The notes beneath the pieces are model-generated. The model did not search any database. It saw only the letters and a program-made list of their open reading frames with translations, and had not been told where the DNA came from. Both the position numbers and the translations under genes were made by a program. Of a DNA stretch of 64,000 nt, positions 36,330 to 43,396 are shown one piece after another. The DNA is from Oceaniovalibus guishaninsula JLT2003. Lineage in GTDB: Bacteria; Pseudomonadota; Alphaproteobacteria; Rhodobacterales; Rhodobacteraceae. Each line of letters starts with the position of its first letter. Position 1 is the first letter of the stretch. The stretch lies in assembly GCF_000299575.1 (NCBI RefSeq), contig NZ_AMGO01000068.1:124001-188000 (forward strand), given 5' to 3'.

Positions 36330-37321
36330 CGCGCCGGGGCTGGATCGTGCCGCTTGCGGCCCTCGCGCTGATCGCGCTGGTGCCCGGCCTGCGCGCCGTC
36401 GCCCTGGGGTTTCTGGACGGGGCGTTCGGGGGGCGCAACCTGTTCAATCTGTGGTCCACGCTGTCGCGCGCGTCGATCCTGCTGGGAATGGCCATCGCCG
36501 TGCTGGTGGCGTTCCGGGCCGGCCTGATCAATCTGGGCGGCGAGGGGCAGTTGGTGCTGGGGGCGCTGGCGGCGGCGCTGGTCGGCATATACGCGCCGCT
36601 GCCCGGCTGGGCCGTCGCATCCGCCGCGCTGCTGGCGGCGACGGTCGCGGGCGGGCTTTGGGGGATGCTGGCGCTGTGGCTCGACCGGGGGCTGAGGGTG
36701 CCGCTGCTGGTCGGATCGCTGCTGCTGAACTATCCGGCGGTGCAGTTCGCATCCTGGCTGGCCTCGCATCCCCTGCGCGACGTGGCTTCGGGCAGCGCGC
36801 AGACCCACCGTATCGACGGCGCGGCGCGGCTGCCGCGCTTCGACGGCACGATTTTGGATTACGGCATCTTCCTGACGGTCGCCGTGGCGCTGCTGGCGAT
36901 CCTTGCCGACCGCTACACCGTCTTCGGCTATCGTCTGCGGATGCAGGGGCTGGCGCCGGATTTTGCCCGCGCGCAGGGTATGCCGACGCGGCGGTTGGGC
37001 TATCAGGCGCTGTTTCTCAGCGGGGCCATTGCCGGGCTGACCGGGTTCACCGCGGTCTTCGGCTTCGCGCAGCGCTATGTGGACGGGATGCTGACCCAGC
37101 CGCTCTATGCCTGGACGGGGATCGTCGCGGTGCTTCTGGCCGGAATGGTGCCGTGGCGCGTCCCCGTCGCGGCGCTGATCTTCGCGGTGCTGGCGACCGG
37201 GGCCGGCGGAATGGAACGCGTGGCCGGCATTCCGCGCGAATCCGCGCAGATCGTCATCGCGCTGGCGATCCTGTGGCTGGCGGGGTCGGGCCGGTCGCCG
37301 ATGCCGGGGCGCGGCCGATGA
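36326..37321 (+). CDS. Nucleoside ABC transporter permease 1
   Basis: A 331-residue membrane protein of the YufP/BPD_transp_2 family. It starts at a GTG overlapping the ATPase stop. About eight to nine helices are visible, beginning WIVPLAALALIALVPGL; the family block AFRAGLINLGGEGQLVLGA and the cytoplasmic coupling region GYRLRMQGLAPDFARAQGM are present. It pairs with the next permease to form the channel. Its ATG-overlap with that gene (37318-37321) keeps the two subunits stoichiometric. Nothing is missing compared with homologues. Confidence 0.9.
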   Translation: MTRRGWIVPLAALALIALVPGLRAVALGFLDGAFGGRNLFNLWSTLSRASILLGMAIAVLVAFRAGLINLGGEGQLVLGALAAALVGIYAPLPGWAVASAALLAATVAGGLWGMLALWLDRGLRVPLLVGSLLLNYPAVQFASWLASHPLRDVASGSAQTHRIDGAARLPRFDGTILDYGIFLTVAVALLAILADRYTVFGYRLRMQGLAPDFARAQGMPTRRLGYQALFLSGAIAGLTGFTAVFGFAQRYVDGMLTQPLYAWTGIVAVLLAGMVPWRVPVAALIFAVLATGAGGMERVAGIPRESAQIVIALAILWLAGSGRSPMPGRGR

Positions 37322-38214
37322 TCTGGGACGCCACGTTCTTCGAATCCGTCCCGCGCTTCGTCACGCCGCTGCTGCTGGCGTCCCTCGGCGGTGCGCTGTG
37401 CCACCGGGCGGGGGTGTTCAACATCGCGCTGGAGGGAATGATGCTGATCGGCGCGTTCTTCGCGGTGGTGGGCAGCTATTTCACCGCGCACTGGCTGGGC
37501 GGCCTCGGCGCGGCCGTGGCTTCGGGGCTGGCGGCGGGGGCGCTCTATGCCTGGGTGGGGGTGCGCCGGGGCGGCGACGACATCGTCGTGTCGATCGGGC
37601 TGAACATCCTGGCCGCCGGGCTGACGGCGTTTCTGCTGCGCGCCATCTTCGACCAGCGCGGCCAGTTCGACGATCCGGCCATCGCCACCCTGCCGCGCAT
37701 CGCGCTGCCGGGCATCGACGCGGTTGCGAGCCTCGGTCCGCTGCTGTCGGGGCAATCGGTGCTGTTCTGGGCGGCGCTGGCGCTGGTGCCGCTGCTGGCC
37801 TGGGGCCTGACGCGGCACCGTCTGGGGCTGCGCATGCGGGCGGCCGGCGACAATCCCGCGGCCTTGCGGACGTTGGGCGTGGCGCCCGAACGGATCCGCA
37901 CGGTCGCGGTTCTGGGCAGCGGCGCGCTTTGCGCCCTGGCGGGGGCGCAATTGTCGATCTCGAACGTTTCGCTTTTCACCGAAGGGATGAGCGCGGGGCG
38001 CGGCTGGATCGCGGTGGTCATCGTGATGATGTGCGCCGGGCGCCCCGTCTGGATCCTGCCCGCCGCGCTGTTTTTCGGCCTGATCGACGCGCTGGCCGTG
38101 CGCGCGCAGGTCTTCGGCTTGCCGCAGCAACTGACCGAGGCCCTGCCCTACGGTCTGGCGATCGCGGTGATGGCCGTGGCGCTGCGCCGGGCGGCCTTCC
38201 GGGTGCGGACCTGA
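37318..38214 (+). CDS. Nucleoside ABC transporter permease 2
   Basis: A 298-residue YufQ-like permease with about eight helices. Recognisable blocks are ALCHRAGVFNIALEGMMLIGA near the N-terminus and GLRMRAAGDNPAALRTLGV, the coupling helix, near residue 170. It is the last gene of the plus-strand transporter unit. Its stop lies 13 bp from the stop of the converging RuBisCO-like gene, with a small hairpin over both stops. Transport should be directed inward with the BMP receptor. Confidence 0.9.
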   Translation: MIWDATFFESVPRFVTPLLLASLGGALCHRAGVFNIALEGMMLIGAFFAVVGSYFTAHWLGGLGAAVASGLAAGALYAWVGVRRGGDDIVVSIGLNILAAGLTAFLLRAIFDQRGQFDDPAIATLPRIALPGIDAVASLGPLLSGQSVLFWAALALVPLLAWGLTRHRLGLRMRAAGDNPAALRTLGVAPERIRTVAVLGSGALCALAGAQLSISNVSLFTEGMSAGRGWIAVVIVMMCAGRPVWILPAALFFGLIDALAVRAQVFGLPQQLTEALPYGLAIAVMAVALRRAAFRVRT

Positions 38215-38230
38215 CGGCCGGGCGGCGTCA
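38212..38230. terminator. Small hairpin at the convergent permease/RLP junction
   Basis: TGACG (38212-38216) pairs with CGTCA (38226-38230), plus two further inner pairs, followed on the plus strand by CTTTT. It spans both stop codons and could serve as a weak terminator for the transporter operon. Complementary TGA and TCA stop codons contribute to the pairing, so caution is needed. Confidence 0.35.
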
Positions 38231-39331
38231 CTTTTCAAGCCGGGCGCGCAGACGGGCTATGGCATCGCCCATGCGGTCCCCTTCGCGCAGCAGGCTGCCC
38301 CCCAGCAGGAAGGCCGCGTCGTCGCCATACATCGCGCGCATCTCGTCGGCCCGGTCCAGGGTCATGCCGCCGCCGGGACCGGGCAGGATCGGCCGGCCGA
38401 TCCCTTCGGGCGCGCGGCAGGCCAACGCGATGTCGGCGCATTCCGCCGCCGAGAACCCGAAACGCCCGCCGACATTGGGAAACACCGAAATGTCGGCCCC
38501 GGCCAGCCGCTGCAATGTGCCGAACATCATCGCGTGGCTGAACCCGGTATCGGACGACAGGACGTAAGGCCCCAGAAAGCTGGGATGCGTCATCACCGGC
38601 AGCGGCCGCTTTCGTCGTGCCAGCCGCCGCACAAGCCCGAAGCCGAACAGCCCCGGCATCGCCAGAAACCCGTCCACACCCGCATCTTCGGCGAAATCCG
38701 CCAGCGCCTCCAGATCCTCGGGATGGCCGGCGATGTTGGGGAAATAGAGCGTCCGGCCCCCCCTCGCCGCATTGGCGCGGGCCACGGCATCGGCGATGCG
38801 CCGCACCCGGTCGCGGAAGGGGGCGCAGGGCTGATCGGTCAGGCCGTGGTCTTCCTTGACGATATGCGCGCCGCCCCGCGCGCAAAGCTCCGCGATCCCG
38901 GCCAGCCGTTCGGGCGTCGATCCCTGCGGCTTGAGCACCGGCACGATCAGCGGGCCGCGCGCGCCCGTCAGATCGCGCAGCCCCTCCATGCCGAAATTCG
39001 CCCCCGGATGGGCGCGTGCCAGCGGGCCCAGATCCAGCGCCGTCACCTTCAGCCCCTTCTGGATCGACGAATTGCCGAAGATGACGTTCAAAAGCTGCGG
39101 CAGCTCCTCGCCGCAGCTCTCAAGGCTGTAGCTGATGCGCGCGACGAAGGCGCCGTCCTCGGGCGCCACATCCTCGACCCGGCCGAGGATCGTATCCTCG
39201 ACAAAGCCGGGCGGCACCGCGTCGCGCGGGATCTCGACCGTCTGTTCCAGCGCGATGGCCTCGGCCCGCGCCCGCGCCTCGGGCTCGGTTCCGGCCAGGA
39301 TGCGATAGGTGACGGCGAAGCGGTCGGTCAA
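38228..39331 (-). CDS. RuBisCO-like protein (form IV)
   Basis: A 367-residue member of the RuBisCO large-chain superfamily, shorter than true RuBisCO (about 470). Residues at equivalent active-site positions are Lys134 in VLKPQG (usual Lys175), Lys159 in IVKEDHG (the carbamylated Lys201), Asp161 (metal ligand) and His249 in MTHPSF; the third metal ligand Glu204 is replaced by His162 and there is no obvious loop-6 Lys. So it can probably bind Mg2+ and enolise a sugar phosphate but not fix CO2. The only suitable start is a TTG overlapping the transketolase stop (TTGA). Known RLPs isomerise or tautomerise methylthio-ribulose phosphates or act on branched sugar acids. Here, with PNP, MtnA-like isomerase and transketolase, I infer a ribulose-1-phosphate to xylulose-5-phosphate isomerase. 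Confidence 0.85.
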   Translation of the reverse strand: MTDRFAVTYRILAGTEPEARARAEAIALEQTVEIPRDAVPPGFVEDTILGRVEDVAPEDGAFVARISYSLESCGEELPQLLNVIFGNSSIQKGLKVTALDLGPLARAHPGANFGMEGLRDLTGARGPLIVPVLKPQGSTPERLAGIAELCARGGAHIVKEDHGLTDQPCAPFRDRVRRIADAVARANAARGGRTLYFPNIAGHPEDLEALADFAEDAGVDGFLAMPGLFGFGLVRRLARRKRPLPVMTHPSFLGPYVLSSDTGFSHAMMFGTLQRLAGADISVFPNVGGRFGFSAAECADIALACRAPEGIGRPILPGPGGGMTLDRADEMRAMYGDDAAFLLGGSLLREGDRMGDAIARLRARLEK

Positions 39332-40332
39332 AGCGCCTCGGCCTTGACGTCGGAATGCACGGCGTCGATGCGCGCGGCGTCCAGATCCCGCTCGGCGATG
39401 CCGAACTCCTCTCCGACCAGCCCCTCGATCCCGCGCACCAGCGCCAGCGCGTCCAGTCCGTAATACCGCATCAGATAGGCGCGCGATCCGCCATGCGCAT
39501 AGGTGTCGCGCAGCCCCAGCCGCACCAGCCGCTTGCCGATCCCGGCATCGGCCATCGTCTCGGCCACCAGCGATCCGATCCCGCCCTCGGTCACATGGTT
39601 TTCCAGCGTGACGACGCCGTGCCGGACCGATCCGATATGGTCGAGAAGAGCCGCCGCGTCGAAGGGCTTGATCGTGTTCAGATGCAGGTGCCGCACCGAC
39701 AGCCCGGCCCGGTCCAGCGCGGCACGGGCGCGCATGGCTTCTTCGGTCGCGATGCCGGCGGTCACGACCAGAACGTCGCCGCCATGGGCAAGCTCGCGCA
39801 TCTTTCCCACCTCGATGGGCGTGTCGAACAGGCGCGGCACCGATCCGCGCAGCACGCGCGCATAGACCGGCCCGTCGATGCTGTCGGCGGCGGCGCAGAT
39901 ACTTTCCACCTCGGTCGCGTCGCCGGTTTCCAGCACCGTCATGTTGGGGATCGACCGCATGACCGATATGTCCTCGATCGCCTGATGCGTCATGCCGCCA
40001 GGGGTGGTCACGCCCGGCAGAAACCCCATCAGCCGGACCTTGCGGCGGGGATAGGCGATGGACGCCACAAGCTGATCGTAGGGACGCCGGTAGAGAAAGA
40101 CGCCGAACGTGTGCAGGAACGGCCGGAACCCCGCCAGCCCCAGACCGCCCGCGAAGCTGAGCATGTTCTGCTCGGCCATGCCGAGGCTGAGGAAACGATC
40201 GGGATGGTTGTCGCGGAAGCGGTCGATCTCGCACGACGAGGTGAGATCCGCCGACAGGCACAGCACGTCGGGGTTGGCCAGCGCATGCGCCTCGAACGCG
40301 GCCTCGTAGGGGCGGTTGACCATTTCGGGCAT
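39328..40332 (-). CDS. Transketolase, C-terminal subunit
   Basis: A 334-residue protein equal to the PYR plus C-terminal domains of transketolase. The ThDP-activating Glu is in LGMAEQNMLSFAGGL, the pyrimidine pocket in FGVFLYRRPYDQL, and the region GVTTPGGMTHQAIEDISVMR matches transketolase family blocks. It works as a heterotetramer with the N-terminal subunit whose stop overlaps its ATG (TGATG). Two-piece transketolases are common in sugar-catabolic clusters and are distinct from the housekeeping enzyme. It would transfer a two-carbon unit from a ketose phosphate, plausibly the product of the RuBisCO-like protein encoded just downstream. Confidence 0.88.
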   Translation of the reverse strand: MPEMVNRPYEAAFEAHALANPDVLCLSADLTSSCEIDRFRDNHPDRFLSLGMAEQNMLSFAGGLGLAGFRPFLHTFGVFLYRRPYDQLVASIAYPRRKVRLMGFLPGVTTPGGMTHQAIEDISVMRSIPNMTVLETGDATEVESICAAADSIDGPVYARVLRGSVPRLFDTPIEVGKMRELAHGGDVLVVTAGIATEEAMRARAALDRAGLSVRHLHLNTIKPFDAAALLDHIGSVRHGVVTLENHVTEGGIGSLVAETMADAGIGKRLVRLGLRDTYAHGGSRAYLMRYYGLDALALVRGIEGLVGEEFGIAERDLDAARIDAVHSDVKAEAL

Positions 40333-41270
40333 CAGGCATCCTCCAGCGAAACGGGGTCCGTTCCCAGCGCCTCGGCGATCTCGCGGTTCATCCGCGCGCG
40401 TTCCTCGGCGGACTTGAAGCGCACGTAATGCAGGCGCGGAAAGCGGGCCATCAGCGGCGGCATCCCCCGCGCGGGGTCGGTGCGCGCCAGAAGGATCAGT
40501 GGTCTGCCTTCGTGCGGGATGGCCACGGCGCGGCGCATGGCGTCCGGGTCGTGCCCGTCGATCCAGACGGCCACGCCGCCGAACGCCTCGATCTTGGCCT
40601 TGATGTCGCGCACGTCCATGACGCTGGACATGGCGCCGTCGCATTGCTGGTCGTTCACGTCCATGATGGCGTAAAGGCTGTCGATGCGGTGATGGGCGGC
40701 GGCCTGGATCGCTTCCCATGTCTGGCCTTCCTGCACCTCGCCGTCCGACATGAACACCCAGGTGCGGCCCGTGTCGCCGCGCCGCGCGCGGCCCCAGGCC
40801 AGGCCGGCGGCGGTCGAAAGGCCGATGCCCAGCGTGCCGTTGTGCACCTCCATGCCCGGCGAATGTTCCGCGCCGATCATCTCGACGCTGGAACCGTCGC
40901 GGTTGAACATCTCCAGCCCCTCGGGGGCCATGCGCCCGGTCTCGATCAGCGTCGCATAGGCGACCAGCGCGTAATGCGCGGGCGCGATGAACAGCCGGTC
41001 GTATTGCGGCGCCGCCGGGCCGTTATAGCCCGCGCCGGTCCGATAACCGGCATTGTCCGCCGACGGCACGCCGCCGAAGGGTTCGGGGATCATCGGCAGC
41101 GTCGGCGGCCCCAACCGCAATTCGTCGTGATAGAGCCATGCCAACTGCTCGGCCGCCGAACAGGCCTGGCTGAGATAGCCGCCGTTGTTGCGGATCGTAT
41201 GCTCGAACACGCGGCGGCGAATGCCGTGGGCCACGTCCTCGACCGTTCTTTCGTTCTGCCATGCGGTCAT
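40332..41270 (-). CDS. Transketolase, N-terminal subunit
   Basis: A 312-residue protein corresponding to the PP domain that binds the diphosphate and Mg2+ of ThDP. The motif runs from MSDGEVQEGQTWEA to DVNDQQ, and GAEHSPGMEVHNGTLGIGLSTAAG contains the conserved His/Gly loop (usual H-x-G-SLG). It is longer than many two-piece N-subunits (about 270), with an insertion around residues 55-90 (RLGPPTLPMIPEPFGGVPSA). It is the first gene of the minus-strand three-gene unit N-subunit, C-subunit, RLP, divergent from the mtnA-like gene with an 80-bp shared promoter region. Confidence 0.88.
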   Translation of the reverse strand: MTAWQNERTVEDVAHGIRRRVFEHTIRNNGGYLSQACSAAEQLAWLYHDELRLGPPTLPMIPEPFGGVPSADNAGYRTGAGYNGPAAPQYDRLFIAPAHYALVAYATLIETGRMAPEGLEMFNRDGSSVEMIGAEHSPGMEVHNGTLGIGLSTAAGLAWGRARRGDTGRTWVFMSDGEVQEGQTWEAIQAAAHHRIDSLYAIMDVNDQQCDGAMSSVMDVRDIKAKIEAFGGVAVWIDGHDPDAMRRAVAIPHEGRPLILLARTDPARGMPPLMARFPRLHYVRFKSAEERARMNREIAEALGTDPVSLEDA

Positions 41271-41305
41271 CGTGGTTCCTTGCGGATCGAGTCTTGCGTC
41301 CGTTA

Positions 41306-41320
41306 CGTCTGGGGCAGACG
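41306..41320. promoter_or_regulatory. Inverted repeat in the transketolase/mtnA divergent promoter
   Basis: CGTCTG-GGG-CAGACG is a perfect 6-bp inverted repeat in the centre of the 80-bp region between the two divergent start codons. It is a candidate operator that could co-regulate the RLP-transketolase unit and the isomerase. No regulator gene is present in the cluster. Confidence 0.45.
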
Positions 41321-41350
41321 ATGGCGTGATCTGACGACAAAGGACACCGC

Positions 41351-42442
41351 ATGAAGGTTGACGGCAAGCCCTTCCGCTCGATCTGGGACGAAGACGGCGC
41401 GGTGCGGATCATCGACCAGCGATGGCTGCCCCACGATTTCCGCATCGCCCGGATCGAGACGCTGGACGATTTCGCCACGGCGATCCGCAACATGTGGGTG
41501 CGCGGCGCGCCGCTGATCGGCGCCACCGCCGCCTATGGCGTGGCAAGGCAGATGGCGCGCGATCCGTCCGATGCGGCCCTGTCGGAAGCCTGCGCCGTGC
41601 TGAACGCCACCCGCCCCACGGCGATCAACCTCGCATGGGCGCTGGACCGTTGCCGCGCGGCCGTGGCCCCGCTGCCAGCGGGCGACCGGGCGGATGCCGC
41701 GCTGACGCTGGCGCGCCGGATCGCCGACGACGACGTGGAATGCAACCGCCTGATCGGCGTGCACGGGCTGAACCTGATCCGCCGCATCGCCGCCCGCAAG
41801 CCCAGGGGCGAACCCGTTCGCCTTCTGACCCATTGCAACGCGGGCTGGATCGCCACGGTGGATTGGGGCACCGCCACCAGCCCGATGTATCAGGCCGCCG
41901 ATGCGGGCATCCCCCTGCATGTCTGGGTGGACGAGACGCGGCCGCGCAGCCAGGGCGCGCTGACCGCCTGGGAACTGGGCGCGCACGGCATCCCGCATAC
42001 CTTCGTCACCGACAATGCCGGCGGGCACCTGATGCAGAAGGGGCTGGTGGACATGGTCATCACCGGCACCGACCGCACGACCGCGCGGGGCGATGTCTGC
42101 AACAAGATCGGCACCTATCTCAAGGCGCTGGCGGCGGGGGACAACGATGTGCCGTTCTATGTCGCGCTGCCGTCCTCGACGATCGACTGGACGATGACGG
42201 ACGGGCTGCGCGACATCCCGATCGAGGATCGCGACCCGCGCGAGGTGACGCATGTGCAGGGCGCGCTGGACGACGGCACGCTCGGCCGCGTGCGCGTCAC
42301 CCCCGAAGGCACCCCGGCGGGCAATCCCGCCTTCGACGTGACGCCGGCGCGGCTCGTCACCGGGCTGATCACCGAACGCGGGCTGTGCGACGCGTCGGCC
42401 GAAGGGCTGGCGGGGCTTTTCCCGGCGCGCGGCGCGGCCTGA
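41351..42442 (+). CDS. mtnA: MtnA-family aldose-1-phosphate ketoisomerase
   Basis: A 363-residue member of the eIF2B-related isomerase family. The catalytic Cys162 (LLTHCNAG) and Asp241 (TGTDRTT) are both present, with [19 protein letters not shown] and [11 protein letters not shown] as family blocks; residues [12 protein letters not shown] complete the Rossmann part. The textbook reaction is 5-methylthioribose 1-phosphate to 5-methylthioribulose 1-phosphate; related members use ribose 1,5-bisphosphate. None of the other methionine-salvage genes (mtnK, mtnB, mtnC, mtnD) is nearby, whereas a purine nucleoside phosphorylase and a RuBisCO-like protein are, so ribose 1-phosphate is a plausible substrate here. 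The symbol refers to family, not proven function. Confidence 0.87.
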   Translation: MKVDGKPFRSIWDEDGAVRIIDQRWLPHDFRIARIETLDDFATAIRNMWVRGAPLIGATAAYGVARQMARDPSDAALSEACAVLNATRPTAINLAWALDRCRAAVAPLPAGDRADAALTLARRIADDDVECNRLIGVHGLNLIRRIAARKPRGEPVRLLTHCNAGWIATVDWGTATSPMYQAADAGIPLHVWVDETRPRSQGALTAWELGAHGIPHTFVTDNAGGHLMQKGLVDMVITGTDRTTARGDVCNKIGTYLKALAAGDNDVPFYVALPSSTIDWTMTDGLRDIPIEDRDPREVTHVQGALDDGTLGRVRVTPEGTPAGNPAFDVTPARLVTGLITERGLCDASAEGLAGLFPARGAA

Positions 42443-42467
42443 TCGCGGATCGCGCGGCCTTGCCGGA

Positions 42468-42496
42468 TTGACAGGGGGCGCCCTTCGGCGGATTTC
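42468..42496 (+). promoter_or_regulatory. Possible promoter of the YeeE/YedE-antiporter operon
   Basis: A consensus TTGACA (42468-42473) is followed after 17 bases by GATTTC, a poor -10 match. It lies 60 bp upstream of the first YeeE gene in the only intergenic gap of this unit. Alphaproteobacterial promoters tolerate weak -10 boxes, but this is a guess. Confidence 0.35.
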
Positions 42497-42532
42497 GGAT
42501 GTGACCCGCACCGCCCGCCCGAAGGAGCCGCC

Positions 42533-42970
42533 ATGCCACCCGTCATCCCGACCGACTTCACCCCCTGGGCCGCGCTGGCGGGCGGCGTGCTGATCGGGCT
42601 GTCCGCCGTCATGGTCATGGCGCTGTTCGGCCGGATCGCGGGGATCGTCGGCATCACCGCCGGGTCCGTCGCGGGGCCCGATCGCGGCTGGCGGATCGCC
42701 TTCATCGGTGGCCTTCTGGCGGCGCCGCTGGCATGGATTGTGGCGACGGGCAGCCTGCCGCAGCAGACGGTCGGCGACAACCTTGCGGGCATGGCGCTGG
42801 CCGGGCTGCTTGTCGGCATCGGCACGGCACTGGGATCGGGCTGCACCTCGGGGCACGGCGTCTGCGGGCTGGCGCGGCTGTCGCCCCGGTCGCTGGCGGC
42901 GGTGGCGACGTTCATGGCCTTCGCGGCGGCGACCGTCTTCGTGCTGCGGCACGGGACGGGGGCGGCGTGA
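42533..42970 (+). CDS. YeeE/YedE family membrane protein, first half
   Basis: A 145-residue membrane protein with four predicted helices. The signature SGCTSGHGVCGLARLSPRS contains Cys104 and Cys111, the residues that relay thiosulfate or sulfur in the YeeE (TsuA) family. Two short halves encoded in tandem, as here, are thought to form one channel equal to the longer single-chain YeeE. Likely substrate is thiosulfate or another reduced sulfur species. Its stop overlaps the ATG of the second half. Start preceded by AAGGAG. Confidence 0.88.
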   Translation: MPPVIPTDFTPWAALAGGVLIGLSAVMVMALFGRIAGIVGITAGSVAGPDRGWRIAFIGGLLAAPLAWIVATGSLPQQTVGDNLAGMALAGLLVGIGTALGSGCTSGHGVCGLARLSPRSLAAVATFMAFAAATVFVLRHGTGAA

Positions 42971-43395
42971 TGCGGACCGTCTTCGGCTTCCTGTCGGGTC
43001 TGGTCTTCGGCACGGGCCTGATCCTGTCGGGCATGGCGGATCCGGCCAAGGTGCTGAACTTTCTCGACATCGCGGGCGCGTGGGATCCCAGTCTGGCCTT
43101 CGTGATGGGCGGCGCGGTGCTGACGGCGTTCATCGGCTATCGGCTGGCCTGGCGCAGGGACCGGCCAGTTCTGCTGGACCGCTTCGATCTGCCTGCCGCG
43201 CGGTCCATCGACGCCGGGCTTCTGGGCGGCGCGGCCTTGTTCGGCATCGGCTGGGGCATCGGCGGCTTCTGCCCCGGCCCCGCCTGGACGGCGCTGCCGC
43301 TGGCCGCGCCCGGAACGCTGGTCTTCGTTCCCGCGATGCTGGCGGGCATCGGGCTGGGCCGCCTGACACGGACAAGACGGCCGACCTTGCCGTGA
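42970..43395 (+). CDS. YeeE/YedE (DUF6691-type) membrane protein, second half
   Basis: A 141-residue partner of the preceding protein, with four helices. GLVFGTGLILSGMADPAKVLNFLD is the family block; Cys101 in GIGGFCPGPAW is the equivalent relay Cys. The ATG overlaps the upstream stop by one base (TGATG). It is followed one base later by the antiporter gene, an unexpected but tight linkage. I infer a two-chain sulfur-compound importer. Confidence 0.88.
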   Translation: MRTVFGFLSGLVFGTGLILSGMADPAKVLNFLDIAGAWDPSLAFVMGGAVLTAFIGYRLAWRRDRPVLLDRFDLPAARSIDAGLLGGAALFGIGWGIGGFCPGPAWTALPLAAPGTLVFVPAMLAGIGLGRLTRTRRPTLP

Positions 43396-43396
43396 C

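Noticed and set aside
38228-41270. Reading the RLP and split transketolase as a D-apiose pathway
   Set aside because: No apiose isomerase, apulose kinase or apionate dehydrogenase lies nearby, and the transporter is of nucleoside type.
32894-42442. Reading the RLP cluster as the classical methionine-salvage or MTA-isoprenoid shunt
   Set aside because: Phosphorylase residues are of the 6-oxopurine type, and no methylthioribose kinase, MtnB, MtnC, MtnD or cupin methylthiol transferase is present.
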